DNA from: an uncultured SAR116 cluster alpha proteobacterium
GTDB taxonomy: Bacteria > Pseudomonadota > Alphaproteobacteria > Puniceispirillales > Puniceispirillaceae
Direction: 5' to 3'
Length of the DNA stretch: 37,567 nt
Assembly (NCBI GenBank): GCA_902623185.1
Contig: CACNSW010000017.1
Coordinates: 1 to 37,567 of the forward strand
A program made the translations under genes and the position numbers. Shown piece after piece: positions 7,225 through 15,276 of the stretch (position 1 is the first letter of the stretch; every line of letters begins with the position of its first letter). The notes beneath the pieces were generated by a model. The model searched no databases, was not told the DNA's origin, and was given only the letters and a program-made list of their open reading frames with translations.

Positions 7225-8901
7225 TTACAAGATACCTTTAGTGCTCGGCATATCATTACCCTCCTGCCTAATTGCTTGCCGCAGGGCCCGCCCTAAACCC
7301 TTGAAACAGGCTTCAACCATGTGGTGACAATTCTCACCGGTAACAGCGATGTGGAGGTTTGCTTGCAGATTTTCCGCAAGAGAGTGAAAAATATGACCAA
7401 TCATATCTGTAGGCAGATCGCCAACCATCGGTTGTGAAAACTTAGCCCTAAAATCGAGATAGAAGCGGCCACTTAGATCAAGTGCAACCGTCACCAAGGC
7501 TTCATCCATTGGCAGGCAAAAGCCGTAGCGCCCAATGCCACGCTTGTCCCCAAGTGCACCGCGTATCGCCTGCCCGAGTGCAATCGCGCAATCTTCAATG
7601 CTGTGATGTGGGTCTATATCAAGATCACCATCACACTCTAGCGTCATGGCAAAGCCCGCATGTTTGGCAATCTGTTCGAGCATGTGATCGTAAAATCCAA
7701 TTCCTGTATCAATATTGATTGGTGCTTCCCGGTCAAGATTGACGGCCACGGCAATAGCCGTTTCATTGGTCTTGCGCACGATCACATGGCGTCTTTTCTG
7801 CGCCTCACATGCAACTGCTTCTCCACGCAACACTGCCAACAACTGCGTCATTTCCGCCTCGCTGCCAATCGATATACGTACCGCCTCGTTAAGGCCTGGC
7901 TGGTGCGACTGGTTGCGCAGGATGATACCTCCTGCGCGTGCCCTTCGGCATAGCGCTGAAGCATTGCGTGCCTCTACAAGGATAAAATTGGCATGAGATG
8001 GCCAGACCCGTTTGATTTCATCAATGTTTTCAAGTGACTCCATTACTCGATTACGCCGTTCAATTGTTTCGGCGCGTTTAGTAGTTAAACGCCCTTTATT
8101 ATTTGCGCTAAAGATCGCCAATGCCGCTTCAATCACTGGCTGTGGCACCGGATAGGGCGCCAGCACCCTCCGCAACAGATCTGTGACATCTGCCGCGGCA
8201 ACAACGCACCCACAGCGCAATCCCGCTGCTGCGTGTGATTTTGACAGCGTGCGCAGCACCACCTGGTTGGCAAACCGCTCCAGTTCAGGGATCACGCTGT
8301 TGCCACCAAACGTATCAATCGCATATTCGATGTAGGTCTCATCCACGACAACTAGAGCCTTGCCGTCTAAGGCGACGCAAAGATTGGCAATGGTACGAAC
8401 ATCCATTACATTGCCTGTCGGGTTATTCGGCGAACAGACGAAAACCAATTTTGTTGCTGTGTCAACCACCGCCTCTATGGCCTTTTGGTCAAGTGCAAAA
8501 TCATGGGTTAATGGCGCTTCTCTTACTTCCACCCCCTGAAGTATTGCAGATTGCGCATACATCGCAAATGTTGGCGGGCAAATGACGATATTATCTACAC
8601 CGGGTGCACAAAAACCCCGCACCAGACAATCAATTGCTTCGTCCGCGCCACGGGTAATGGTCAGATTGCGTGATGAGATATCAAGCCAGTCGCAAAAAGC
8701 ACGTTGAAGTTCACGCGGTTGCTGTGTTGCATAGCGGGATAAATTGCGTGCCCCTAAAAAGGGTTCGTACGCGCATTCGTTAGCGTCAAGAAACACCACC
8801 CCCTCATCCTCACCAACTAATGATCTTGCGGAGGAGTAATCGGCCATCCGGAGAATCTCTGGGCGGGCACGGCTTTGCATGCCAGTGATAGCTTTTGTCA
8901 T
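7225..8901 (-). CDS. hisCB: Fused histidinol-phosphate aminotransferase / imidazoleglycerol-phosphate dehydratase
   Basis: A 558-residue polypeptide joins two consecutive-pathway enzymes in one frame. Residues about 1-360 are HisC, a fold-type I PLP aminotransferase: DANECAYEPF substrate loop, TRGADEAIDCL, VCSPNNPTGNV, VVVDETYIEY, the PLP-lysine in RTLSKSHAAAGLRCG and the Arg of VRISIGSEAE. Residues about 368-558 are HisB, the manganese dehydratase: NETAIAVAVNLD, GIGFYDHMLEQIAKH, DPHHSIEDCAIALGQ and GENCHHMVEACFKGLGRAL. In enterobacteria the bifunctional HisB instead carries a HAD histidinol-phosphatase N-terminus, which is absent here. No stop or ribosome site separates the halves. It lies 28 bases after hisG, exactly where hisD would sit in the enterobacterial order. 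Confidence 0.95.
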   Translation of the reverse strand: MTKAITGMQSRARPEILRMADYSSARSLVGEDEGVVFLDANECAYEPFLGARNLSRYATQQPRELQRAFCDWLDISSRNLTITRGADEAIDCLVRGFCAPGVDNIVICPPTFAMYAQSAILQGVEVREAPLTHDFALDQKAIEAVVDTATKLVFVCSPNNPTGNVMDVRTIANLCVALDGKALVVVDETYIEYAIDTFGGNSVIPELERFANQVVLRTLSKSHAAAGLRCGCVVAAADVTDLLRRVLAPYPVPQPVIEAALAIFSANNKGRLTTKRAETIERRNRVMESLENIDEIKRVWPSHANFILVEARNASALCRRARAGGIILRNQSHQPGLNEAVRISIGSEAEMTQLLAVLRGEAVACEAQKRRHVIVRKTNETAIAVAVNLDREAPINIDTGIGFYDHMLEQIAKHAGFAMTLECDGDLDIDPHHSIEDCAIALGQAIRGALGDKRGIGRYGFCLPMDEALVTVALDLSGRFYLDFRAKFSQPMVGDLPTDMIGHIFHSLAENLQANLHIAVTGENCHHMVEACFKGLGRALRQAIRQEGNDMPSTKGIL

Positions 8902-8929
8902 CTCTGCTGCCTCGTGTATCTCACCAATC

Positions 8930-9862
8930 TTAATTCAACATCTTCTCGATTGGCACAACAAGGATGGAACTGGCGCCACTGCGTTGTAACTCCTCCATCG
9001 TTGGCCAGAAAACCTCTTCCTCGCAGACCGCGTGAATTGCCACCATATCTTCACGTCCTTGCAATGGCATCACCGTTGGCGATGATGAACCTGGTAGCAC
9101 GGCTTTAATCGCATCAAGCGCCGCGATTGGGCTGTTAAGCATTATATATCGACTGTTATCGGCTCGCAGCACAGCACGAATTCGTGAGAGCATTTTTTCA
9201 TAAATGACTTTCAAATCCTGGTCTTTAATTCTGTTTTTTATAAGAACGGCTTGGGATTGTAAGATGGTATCCTGTTCTTTCAGACCGTTTGACACCAGCG
9301 TATTGCCGGTAGACACTAAATCGCAGATGGCCTCAGCAAGGTGCGTTCTCGGCGCCACCTCAACCGCGCCTTCCATGGTAACAATTTCTGCATCTACTCC
9401 CCTTTCTTGCAAATATGCCGCCAGTAGCCCGCGATAGGAGGTGGCGATTGTTTTGCCGTTCAGTGAACTAATATTTTCATAGGAAAAGCCCGTTGGGGTC
9501 GCAATCGACAGCCGACAACGCCCAAAGGCAAGCGTTAGCACTTCGTCAAGCACGCCATATTTTTTGGCAGAAAGCGCCTTTTTTTCTAACAGCACATTCT
9601 GCCCCAAAATACCAACCTGACATACATTTGTCGCTAGAAACGCGGGGATGTCATCGTCTCGAACAAGAAAAACATCTAGCGGGAAATTGTGCGCCTTACA
9701 TAGCAGCTGGTCGCGGCTTTTCGTTAGGGATATCCCGGCCTTCTCCAAAAGTCTGAATGACATCTCAGACAGACGGCCTGATTTTTGCAACGCAATTTTC
9801 AGACGTCCATCATTAGCCATTGGGTTTGCAGGGTGAGGAATCGTTGGATTGATGTTTGGCAT
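8930..9862 (-). CDS. hisG: ATP phosphoribosyltransferase, long form
   Basis: HisG (310 aa) catalyses the first and feedback-controlled step, condensing ATP with PRPP. It is the long form: catalytic type-2 periplasmic-binding-like domains (RLKIALQKSGRL at the start, QVGILGQNVL, then AICDLVSTGNTLVSNGL as the PRPP loop) plus a C-terminal regulatory domain (LPGSSSPTVMPL onward). It should therefore be self-sufficient and histidine-inhibited, needing no HisZ, and none is nearby. The annotated ATG lies three bases after the upstream regulator's stop and follows GGAAAA. An internal ATG at 9820 just before the conserved core lacks a ribosome site. Confidence 0.95.
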   Translation of the reverse strand: MPNINPTIPHPANPMANDGRLKIALQKSGRLSEMSFRLLEKAGISLTKSRDQLLCKAHNFPLDVFLVRDDDIPAFLATNVCQVGILGQNVLLEKKALSAKKYGVLDEVLTLAFGRCRLSIATPTGFSYENISSLNGKTIATSYRGLLAAYLQERGVDAEIVTMEGAVEVAPRTHLAEAICDLVSTGNTLVSNGLKEQDTILQSQAVLIKNRIKDQDLKVIYEKMLSRIRAVLRADNSRYIMLNSPIAALDAIKAVLPGSSSPTVMPLQGREDMVAIHAVCEEEVFWPTMEELQRSGASSILVVPIEKMLN

Positions 9863-9865
9863 GTA

Positions 9866-10159
9866 TCAAAGTTTTCCTTGTCGTTCCATTATTGTTTTGT
9901 AGCCGTCACTGCCATTGTTTAAAAAACGCGCAACCCGGACTATGGTGGCAGTGCTTACATTTGTTTGAGCAGCAATCTTCCGGTATGGAACCTTTTTCAC
10001 CAGCATTTGCGCGACACGCCAGCGGTCAACCAAACCTTCAAGCTCAGCCGGTGTGCAAAGATCATGGAAAAAACTCCTCGCCTCTTTAGAACTCTGCAGC
10101 GCTAAAATGGCCTCATAAAGGTCCTTCTCGCCAGTTCTGTCGATGCGTTCACGTTTCAT
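9866..10159 (-). CDS. TrpR/YerC-family transcriptional regulator heading the his operon
   Basis: About 97 residues of all-helical TrpR-superfamily type. The conserved core reads FFHDLCTPAELEGLVDRW, then RVAQMLVKKVPYRKIAAQT and the recognition helix NVSTATIVRVARFLNNG. This is the YerC/YecD-like branch, some members of which have been linked to histidine-gene control (HisR). It is separated from hisG by three bases, so it is the first gene of the operon and the obvious candidate for local repression by histidine. I start it at ATG 10159; an in-frame TTG at 10183 could add eight residues. The co-repressor pocket cannot be judged by eye. A palindrome lies just upstream. Confidence 0.85.
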   Translation of the reverse strand: MKRERIDRTGEKDLYEAILALQSSKEARSFFHDLCTPAELEGLVDRWRVAQMLVKKVPYRKIAAQTNVSTATIVRVARFLNNGSDGYKTIMERQGKL

Positions 10160-10185
10160 TTTTGCTTCAAATCTCCATATCAATA

Positions 10186-10203
10186 AACATTACCGAGGAT
10201 GTT
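10186..10203. promoter_or_regulatory. Candidate operator upstream of the his operon
   Basis: AACATTACCGAGGATGTT has perfect 5-bp arms (AACAT/ATGTT) around an 8-base centre. It lies 27 bases before the ATG of the TrpR-family gene. Position and symmetry fit an autoregulatory operator of that dimeric protein. No second copy was found in the window, so the call rests on location only. Confidence 0.35.
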
Positions 10204-10334
10204 CACATCTTTTCCCAGAATGCAGACCTCAATCGGATTTATTGTTTTAATGATTTACCACGCTAAAACGAGTTAATCAAATATAAAAACCTTTAACACC
10301 AAATTTTTGAATGATGTTAGTGGCTTCAGTTCAA

Positions 10335-11219
10335 TTAAAACCCGCTTAGTGGATTGTCTGCGCCACGTTGCAGCCAGTTTTCTGCTGGGTAATGCGAGTT
10401 CCCCTCAATCACATGCAGTGCAAAAGCATGCCGCGATTGATCGGATAAATTCGCGCTAGATCTGTGAGGCAGCCTACCATGTAATAATACGAGCGTTCCC
10501 TTTCGTGCGGTCAACGCAGCATCAGTCTCGCCAAAGGGAGTCTGGTCAAGCTCCAGCATGGTCAGCTCATCACCCCTGAACTGAAATAACTTGCGAAGGG
10601 GGCCGTTATGCCCACCTGTTTCGGCGTAAAGACAACCATTTTCTGATGTTGCATCTTCCAAAGCAACCCAAAAACCGACACAACTCTCAGGCTCGGTGAA
10701 TAGGAAAGTTGAATCCTGATGGCAATTTACCTCTCCGCCAATTTTCGCGTTCTTGCAAATATACATTGATTGCAGCAATAGGGGATTAGAAAATAGCTTT
10801 TCTGCGACACTACGTATCTGCGGCGATCTGGAAAACTCCGAAAATGTCTTGTCCAAATCATGAAGATTATGCCCGATCTTGTTAATCGCATTGCTTATTG
10901 GTACTGTTAAATGCCCTGTAGTATCGATCGCGCCTTCCTCCAAAAAAAATCGGATTTTATCACCGGATGTCCGAAAATAATTAGCCTTTGCATGTGATTG
11001 ACCAGAGGGACTGAAAACCACTAAATCCGGGGTCGCTTCATAACTTTCCATCAGGTTTTGAGCATAGGCCTTAAGCGTATCGCAATGGTCCGCAGTAAAG
11101 AAGTCATCAATTATGAGATAACCATCCTCCTCATAGGCCAAGCACATACCAGCACACATTGCTCCACGCCAAATAAAGCGGCGCACCGTTGATTCCGTTT
11201 GTTCGGATGTATAGGACAT
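10335..11219 (-). CDS. Phytanoyl-CoA dioxygenase (PhyH) family protein
   Basis: A 294-residue PhyH-type Fe(II)/2-oxoglutarate oxygenase. YEEDGYLIIDDFFTADHC at residues 29-46 is the usual N-terminal strand-helix. H167-x-D169 in VNCHQDSTFLF and H252 in LHGRLPHRSSAN supply the iron triad, and R263 in DQSRHAFALHV would bind the 2OG carboxylate. The WVALEDATSENGCLY segment is typical of the family. The substrate is unknown; homologues hydroxylate CoA thioesters, small metabolites or halogenated compounds. Translation may begin at Met25, where similarity starts, since the first ATG has only a weak ribosome site. It is convergent with nothing and probably shares a transcript with the phosphatase 33 bases upstream. 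Confidence 0.85.
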   Translation of the reverse strand: MSYTSEQTESTVRRFIWRGAMCAGMCLAYEEDGYLIIDDFFTADHCDTLKAYAQNLMESYEATPDLVVFSPSGQSHAKANYFRTSGDKIRFFLEEGAIDTTGHLTVPISNAINKIGHNLHDLDKTFSEFSRSPQIRSVAEKLFSNPLLLQSMYICKNAKIGGEVNCHQDSTFLFTEPESCVGFWVALEDATSENGCLYAETGGHNGPLRKLFQFRGDELTMLELDQTPFGETDAALTARKGTLVLLHGRLPHRSSANLSDQSRHAFALHVIEGNSHYPAENWLQRGADNPLSGF

Positions 11220-11252
11220 GTCTTTTGTTTCCGTTAATCTCTTTTGCGGGCG

Positions 11253-11759
11253 CTAAATAGCAATATCACGAACCCGAACCATAGAAAGCAATATCCCTTC
11301 ATCGGGTTTTATTTCACCTAGCTGATTGACGTCAAAACCAATATCAGCAACACAGCAGGTCGGAAAATAAGATATATTTCTGTCAGTATGGCGTTCACCA
11401 ACCATATGATTCAGTGCAACAACAAGGCTTGGATTATGACCTAATATCATGACATGCCGTATATGGCTGGCCTTTTTGGCAACCAGCTGCAAAAGTCCAT
11501 GCGCGTTTGCCTCGTATATGCCTTCGCAAATGCTGTGTTCTATAGCTGGCCAATCCTGACTGGCTATCTCAAACGTTTCCATGGTCCGCGCCGCTGGTGA
11601 AACAAGGATACGGTCGGGCAGCATATCCTGCGTTGCCAAAAATGCGCCCATCTGAGCGGCGTTTATCCGGCCCCTGCTTGAGAGCCGTCGGTCAAAATCG
11701 GCAACACCAGCAGTCGGCGATTGTGCTTTACCATGTCTGAACAGGGTGATGCGTACCAT
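11253..11759 (-). CDS. sixA: SixA-type phosphohistidine phosphatase / histidine phosphatase family
   Basis: A small (168 aa) branch-1 histidine phosphatase. The phospho-accepting His9 is in LFRHGKA, with Arg8 beside it. R58 is in VSPAARTMETF, and the second catalytic His108 is in MILGHNPSLV. Length and motif spacing match SixA, which removes phosphate from phosphohistidine in relay proteins, but the small size also fits other short members of the family. Its gene sits immediately upstream of the PhyH-type oxygenase on the same strand. No histidine-kinase relay is encoded nearby, so the target is unknown. Confidence 0.85.
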   Translation of the reverse strand: MVRITLFRHGKAQSPTAGVADFDRRLSSRGRINAAQMGAFLATQDMLPDRILVSPAARTMETFEIASQDWPAIEHSICEGIYEANAHGLLQLVAKKASHIRHVMILGHNPSLVVALNHMVGERHTDRNISYFPTCCVADIGFDVNQLGEIKPDEGILLSMVRVRDIAI

Positions 11760-12076
11760 TATTTTCTACCCAAAACCTAAGTCGGAGTTAATCAATAGCG
11801 TTTCTGCGCTAACACTGTCACGTAAAGACGCATAACACAATCATCGCAATCGAATGCTATCCGGTATCTCAAAACAAACCACCATTTCTCCGCAAATTAG
11901 AACGGCAGCATGTACTAACATCTATTCCTGCACTTTACCTTCACACAGAGCCTGTTGTATCAAAGATACCTATATCTTATAGACAACGCACTGATATGGC
12001 AAACAACCCTAGGCGTCTATACGTACCGTCTGTTAGTCAATAATCATCCCTCCACCAGCGAGGTCTGGAGTTATAA
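11760..12076. other. Divergent intergenic region, no feature recognised
   Basis: This 317-base gap separates the minus-strand phosphatase from the plus-strand cysteine synthase, so it must hold two divergent promoters. A short hairpin (GTATC-AAA-GATAC, about 11957-11969) is visible. I see no known riboswitch, no RNA gene and no convincing -35/-10 pair. A GGAG stands just before the cysteine synthase ATG. Confidence 0.4.
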
Positions 12077-13099
12077 ATGCCTGCAAATCCACTCCCCTCT
12101 GACGTACGCAATAATAAATTCATTGACGCTATTGGTAACACGCCACTAATTCATTTGCGCCAGGTTTCCGAGGTAACGGGCTGCAATATTTATGGCAAGG
12201 CTGAGTTCATGAATCCAGGAGGCTCAGTCAAGGACCGTGCTGCTTTAGCTATCATTGAGAATGCGGAGACCCAAGGTAAGCTTGCCACTGGTGGACTGAT
12301 AGTTGAGGGTACAGCTGGTAATACGGGTATTGGCCTAACTATGGTCGGCAACGCCAAAGGTTATCAGTCGGTCATCGTGATGCCGGAAACTCAAAGCCAA
12401 GAAAAAAAGGATGCGCTGCGCATCTTTGGCGCCGACCTAAGACTTGTTCCCGCGAAACCATACACGGATCCTGGTAATTATGTCCGATATTCAGAGCAAC
12501 TAGCTGCCGAACTCGCCGAAACGCATGAAGGTGGCGTAATCTGGGCCAATCAGTTTGACAATACTGCCAACATGCAGGGCCATTACAGAAGTACTGGCCC
12601 AGAAATTTGGCAGCAGACTAATGGCAATATTGATGGGTTTGTTTGCTCCGTTGGTTCAGGAGGCACAATTGCCGGTGTTGGAAGTTTCCTTAAGGAGCAG
12701 AGCGCAGCAATTAAAATAGGACTTGCTGATCCTCACGGCTCAGGTCTCTTCAACTATTATGTCCATGGTGAGATCAAGGCTGAGGGCAATTCTATCTCTG
12801 AGGGTATCGGCCAAGGACGGATAACCGCCAATCTTGCTGAAGCTCCCATCGATATGGCCTTTCGCCTATCCGATGCTGAGGCTCTGCCATTTATATATGA
12901 CATGATGCGTTATGAGGGTCTATATCTCGGCGGCTCGACTGCGATCAATGTTGCTGGCGCTGTGGCTATGGCGCGGGAGCTTGGGCCGGGCCACAACATC
13001 GTAACAATTTTATGTGATAGCGGCCAGCGCTATCAATCAAAGGTCTGGAATCCAACTTTTTTAAATGAAAAAGGTTTGCCCGTTCCAGGCTGGCTATAA
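12077..13099 (+). CDS. cysK: Cysteine synthase family protein (O-acetylserine sulfhydrylase-like)
   Basis: A 340-residue fold-type II PLP enzyme. The Schiff-base Lys52 is in NPGGSVKDRAA. The substrate loop reads EGTAGNTGIGL (Ala replaces the Ser of the common TSGNTG), and the phosphate cup is VGSGGTIAGVG. These features place it with O-acetylserine sulfhydrylases, which combine O-acetylserine and sulfide to make cysteine. The EGTAGNTG variant is frequent in one alphaproteobacterial subgroup. A cystathionine beta-synthase-like role cannot be excluded, and the residues after 300 are longer than in minimal CysK. ATG 12077 follows GGAG at good spacing. The next gene, a mercaptopyruvate sulfurtransferase, also concerns cysteine sulfur. 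Confidence 0.88.
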   Translation: MPANPLPSDVRNNKFIDAIGNTPLIHLRQVSEVTGCNIYGKAEFMNPGGSVKDRAALAIIENAETQGKLATGGLIVEGTAGNTGIGLTMVGNAKGYQSVIVMPETQSQEKKDALRIFGADLRLVPAKPYTDPGNYVRYSEQLAAELAETHEGGVIWANQFDNTANMQGHYRSTGPEIWQQTNGNIDGFVCSVGSGGTIAGVGSFLKEQSAAIKIGLADPHGSGLFNYYVHGEIKAEGNSISEGIGQGRITANLAEAPIDMAFRLSDAEALPFIYDMMRYEGLYLGGSTAINVAGAVAMARELGPGHNIVTILCDSGQRYQSKVWNPTFLNEKGLPVPGWL

Positions 13100-13194
13100 C
13101 CATTTATACATTCTAGTTTTATCATACAATTTTCTGGGGAACTGGGAAATGATTCCGTCCCTTCAACTATAATCACAAAATCTAGAGGGAAAAA

Positions 13195-14046
13195 ATGATG
13201 GTCTCACCACTGGTCACTGCTGAATGGTTAAAAACAAATCTCGGCAGCGTCAAAACGCTCGATGCCAGCCACCACCTGACCGGGATAGACCGCGATCCTG
13301 AGGCAGAATTTGCAGCGGCGCGTCTTCCGGGTGCATCCCGGTTCGATATCAACAAGGTCGCTGATCAAAATAACCCTCTGCCCCACATGACCCCCACTGC
13401 GTCCTATTTTGCTGCTGCTGTGGCCGCAATGGGGATTAGTAATGATGATTATGTTGTGGCCTATGATGATTCGGCGATTTTACCCGCCACGCGCGTCTGG
13501 TGGATGTTCCGCTTGTTCGGGCATGAACGGGTTTCGGTTCTCGATGGGGGGCTTGCCGCTTGGCGCAAAGCCGGCGGCGAAATGGAGACAACACCACCAG
13601 TCAAGCCCCCGACAGCGCGTTTTACAGCGCGTCCGTCGGTTGGCGCGCAAGTTATCGACATGTCAACAATTCAGTCGTTATTGGAAGCTGAAAACCTTGG
13701 CCAACTTGTTGATGCCAGGCCAGGTAGCCGTTTTGCCGGCATTTCGCCAGAACCCCGAGCCGGATTGCGCTGCGGCCATATTCCAGGCGCACGCAATGTA
13801 CCGCTGACCAAGCTGTTAGGAGCTGACGGCAGCTTCCGCCCGGTAGCGGAGATAAGGCAGGCATTTGTTGATGGAGGCATTGATCCAGAAAGGCCGGTGA
13901 TCACCAGTTGTGGATCGGGTGTCACAGCCTGTGGGTTGGCGCTTGGGCTGGCGCTCGTTGGAAATGAAGAGGTTTCTGTTTATGATGGTTCGTGGACGGA
14001 ATGGGGTGGATCGAGCGCTCCTATTAATACTGGGGATGCTGGCTGA
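13195..14046 (+). CDS. sseA: 3-mercaptopyruvate sulfurtransferase
   Basis: Two rhodanese domains in 283 residues. The N-terminal domain is inactive (LDASHHL to about residue 130). The C-terminal domain carries Cys239 in the loop CGSGVTA, the signature that separates mercaptopyruvate sulfurtransferases (CGSGVTA) from thiosulfate rhodaneses (CRKGVTA). LVDARPGSRFAG and GHIPGARNVPL are the usual rhodanese CH2 motifs. It transfers sulfur from 3-mercaptopyruvate, a transamination product of cysteine, to thiol acceptors or cyanide. AGAGGGAAAAA precedes two adjacent ATGs, so the first or second may be used. Its neighbour is the cysteine synthase gene, 95 bases upstream on the same strand. Confidence 0.92.
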   Translation: MMVSPLVTAEWLKTNLGSVKTLDASHHLTGIDRDPEAEFAAARLPGASRFDINKVADQNNPLPHMTPTASYFAAAVAAMGISNDDYVVAYDDSAILPATRVWWMFRLFGHERVSVLDGGLAAWRKAGGEMETTPPVKPPTARFTARPSVGAQVIDMSTIQSLLEAENLGQLVDARPGSRFAGISPEPRAGLRCGHIPGARNVPLTKLLGADGSFRPVAEIRQAFVDGGIDPERPVITSCGSGVTACGLALGLALVGNEEVSVYDGSWTEWGGSSAPINTGDAG

Positions 14047-14152
14047 AGCAGTTTGAATTGCCACAGAGTGCCACCTTTGTTCTAGCCGGCATTTTCACTG
14101 GAGTTGTGTTTTAACTAATGATAGGCTAAATGCACTTTGGTTGGGCACTACG

Positions 14153-14158
14153 TATAAT
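14153..14158 (+). promoter_or_regulatory. Candidate -10 element of the aap operon
   Basis: A perfect TATAAT lies 45 bases before the aapJ ATG. No good -35 hexamer is evident at 16-18 bases upstream, so the element may be an extended or activator-dependent promoter. GGGAGAG provides the ribosome site for aapJ. Confidence 0.35.
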
Positions 14159-14202
14159 GGGTGTCGATCATTTGTTTTTTATAAAACCCTAGGGAGAGCA
14201 TT

Positions 14203-15213
14203 ATGAAAAAACTCACAGCCGCTATGGTCGCGGTTGCAGGAGTGGCATTTGCCGCTGCAGCTAGCGCCGCCACTCTCGACGACGTTAAAGCGAAAGGCCA
14301 CATACAGTGTGGCGTAAGTCAGGGCCTGCCAGGCTTTTCAAACGCTGACGACTCCGGCAACTGGACTGGCCTCGATGTTGATATGTGCAGGGCAGTTGCC
14401 GCTGCAGTTTTCGGTGATTCAAATGCAGTAAAGTTCACCCCACTGTCAGCTAAGCAGCGTTTTACTGCTCTTGCGTCAGGTGAAGTTGACATCTTGTCAC
14501 GGAACACAACCTGGACCATGACGCGCGACACACAGTTAGGCCTAAATTTTGCCGGCGTAAACTACTATGATGGACAAGGGATGATGGTGCCAACATCACT
14601 TGGCGTAACATCTGCACTTGAGCTTGATGGTGCAAATATCTGCACAAACACTGGTACGACGACAGAGTTGAACATCACTGACTATTTCCGCGCCAATGGC
14701 ATGTCATTCAACCTTGTTGCTTTTGAAAAGGCTGACGAGGTCGTTGCTGCATATGATGCTGGACGTTGTGACGTTTATACAACCGACCGTTCCGGTTTGG
14801 CTGCGCAGCGAGGCAAACTGACTGCACCAGACAGCCACATGGTTTTATCTGAGATAATTTCAAAAGAGCCTCTTGGTCCTGTTGTGCGACAGGGTGACGA
14901 TCAGTGGTTCAATATTGTTCGCTGGTCATTGAACGCAATGATCAATGCCGAGGAAATGGGTGTTTCTTCTGCAAATGTTAACAACTTGAAATTTGACGGG
15001 AGCATTACGCCCGCCGTCGCCCGCCTCATTGGTAAAGAGGGCAATTTTGGCGAGGAGTTAGGCTTGTCAAACGATTGGGCCTACAACATTCTCATGCAAG
15101 TAGGCAACTATGCAGAGAGCTATGAAGCAAATGTAACCCCGCTTGGCCTCGCACGCGGTGTGAACGCTCTTTGGAGCGACGGTGGCATTCTTTATGCGGC
15201 ACCGATTCGCTAA
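14203..15213 (+). CDS. aapJ: General L-amino-acid ABC transporter, periplasmic binding protein
   Basis: A 336-residue family-3 solute-binding protein with a clear signal peptide (MKKLTAAMVAVAGVAFAAAA, cleavage near residue 23). The mature protein begins TLDDVKAKGHIQCGVSQGLP, followed by WTGLDVDMCRAVAAAVFGD and LSRNTTWTMTRD, all hallmarks of AapJ/BztA-type broad amino-acid binding proteins. The closing segment MQVGNYAESYEANVTPLGL-type ending is also typical of the family. It captures many L-amino acids in the periplasm and hands them to AapQM. It is the first gene of the operon and is followed by a strong hairpin that should make its mRNA far more abundant than the permease part. Confidence 0.96.
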   Translation: MKKLTAAMVAVAGVAFAAAASAATLDDVKAKGHIQCGVSQGLPGFSNADDSGNWTGLDVDMCRAVAAAVFGDSNAVKFTPLSAKQRFTALASGEVDILSRNTTWTMTRDTQLGLNFAGVNYYDGQGMMVPTSLGVTSALELDGANICTNTGTTTELNITDYFRANGMSFNLVAFEKADEVVAAYDAGRCDVYTTDRSGLAAQRGKLTAPDSHMVLSEIISKEPLGPVVRQGDDQWFNIVRWSLNAMINAEEMGVSSANVNNLKFDGSITPAVARLIGKEGNFGEELGLSNDWAYNILMQVGNYAESYEANVTPLGLARGVNALWSDGGILYAAPIR

Positions 15214-15227
15214 ATAGCCTATTTTTG

Positions 15228-15263
15228 TCTGCCCCCACTTATTTTTGTGGGGGCAGATTTTTT
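15228..15263 (+). terminator. Intrinsic terminator/attenuator between aapJ and aapQ
   Basis: TCTGCCCCCAC and GTGGGGGCAGA form a perfect 11-bp GC-rich stem around an 8-base T-rich loop, followed directly by TTTTTT. It lies 14 bases after the aapJ stop and 14 bases before the aapQ ATG. Since the downstream genes need read-through, it is likely a partial terminator and mRNA-stabilising end for aapJ. Confidence 0.9.
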
Positions 15264-15276
15264 ATGAGCAAAAATT

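Noticed and set aside
11760-12076. Possible sulfur- or SAM-responsive riboswitch before the cysteine synthase gene
   Set aside because: Only a 5-bp hairpin is visible; no conserved riboswitch core could be matched.
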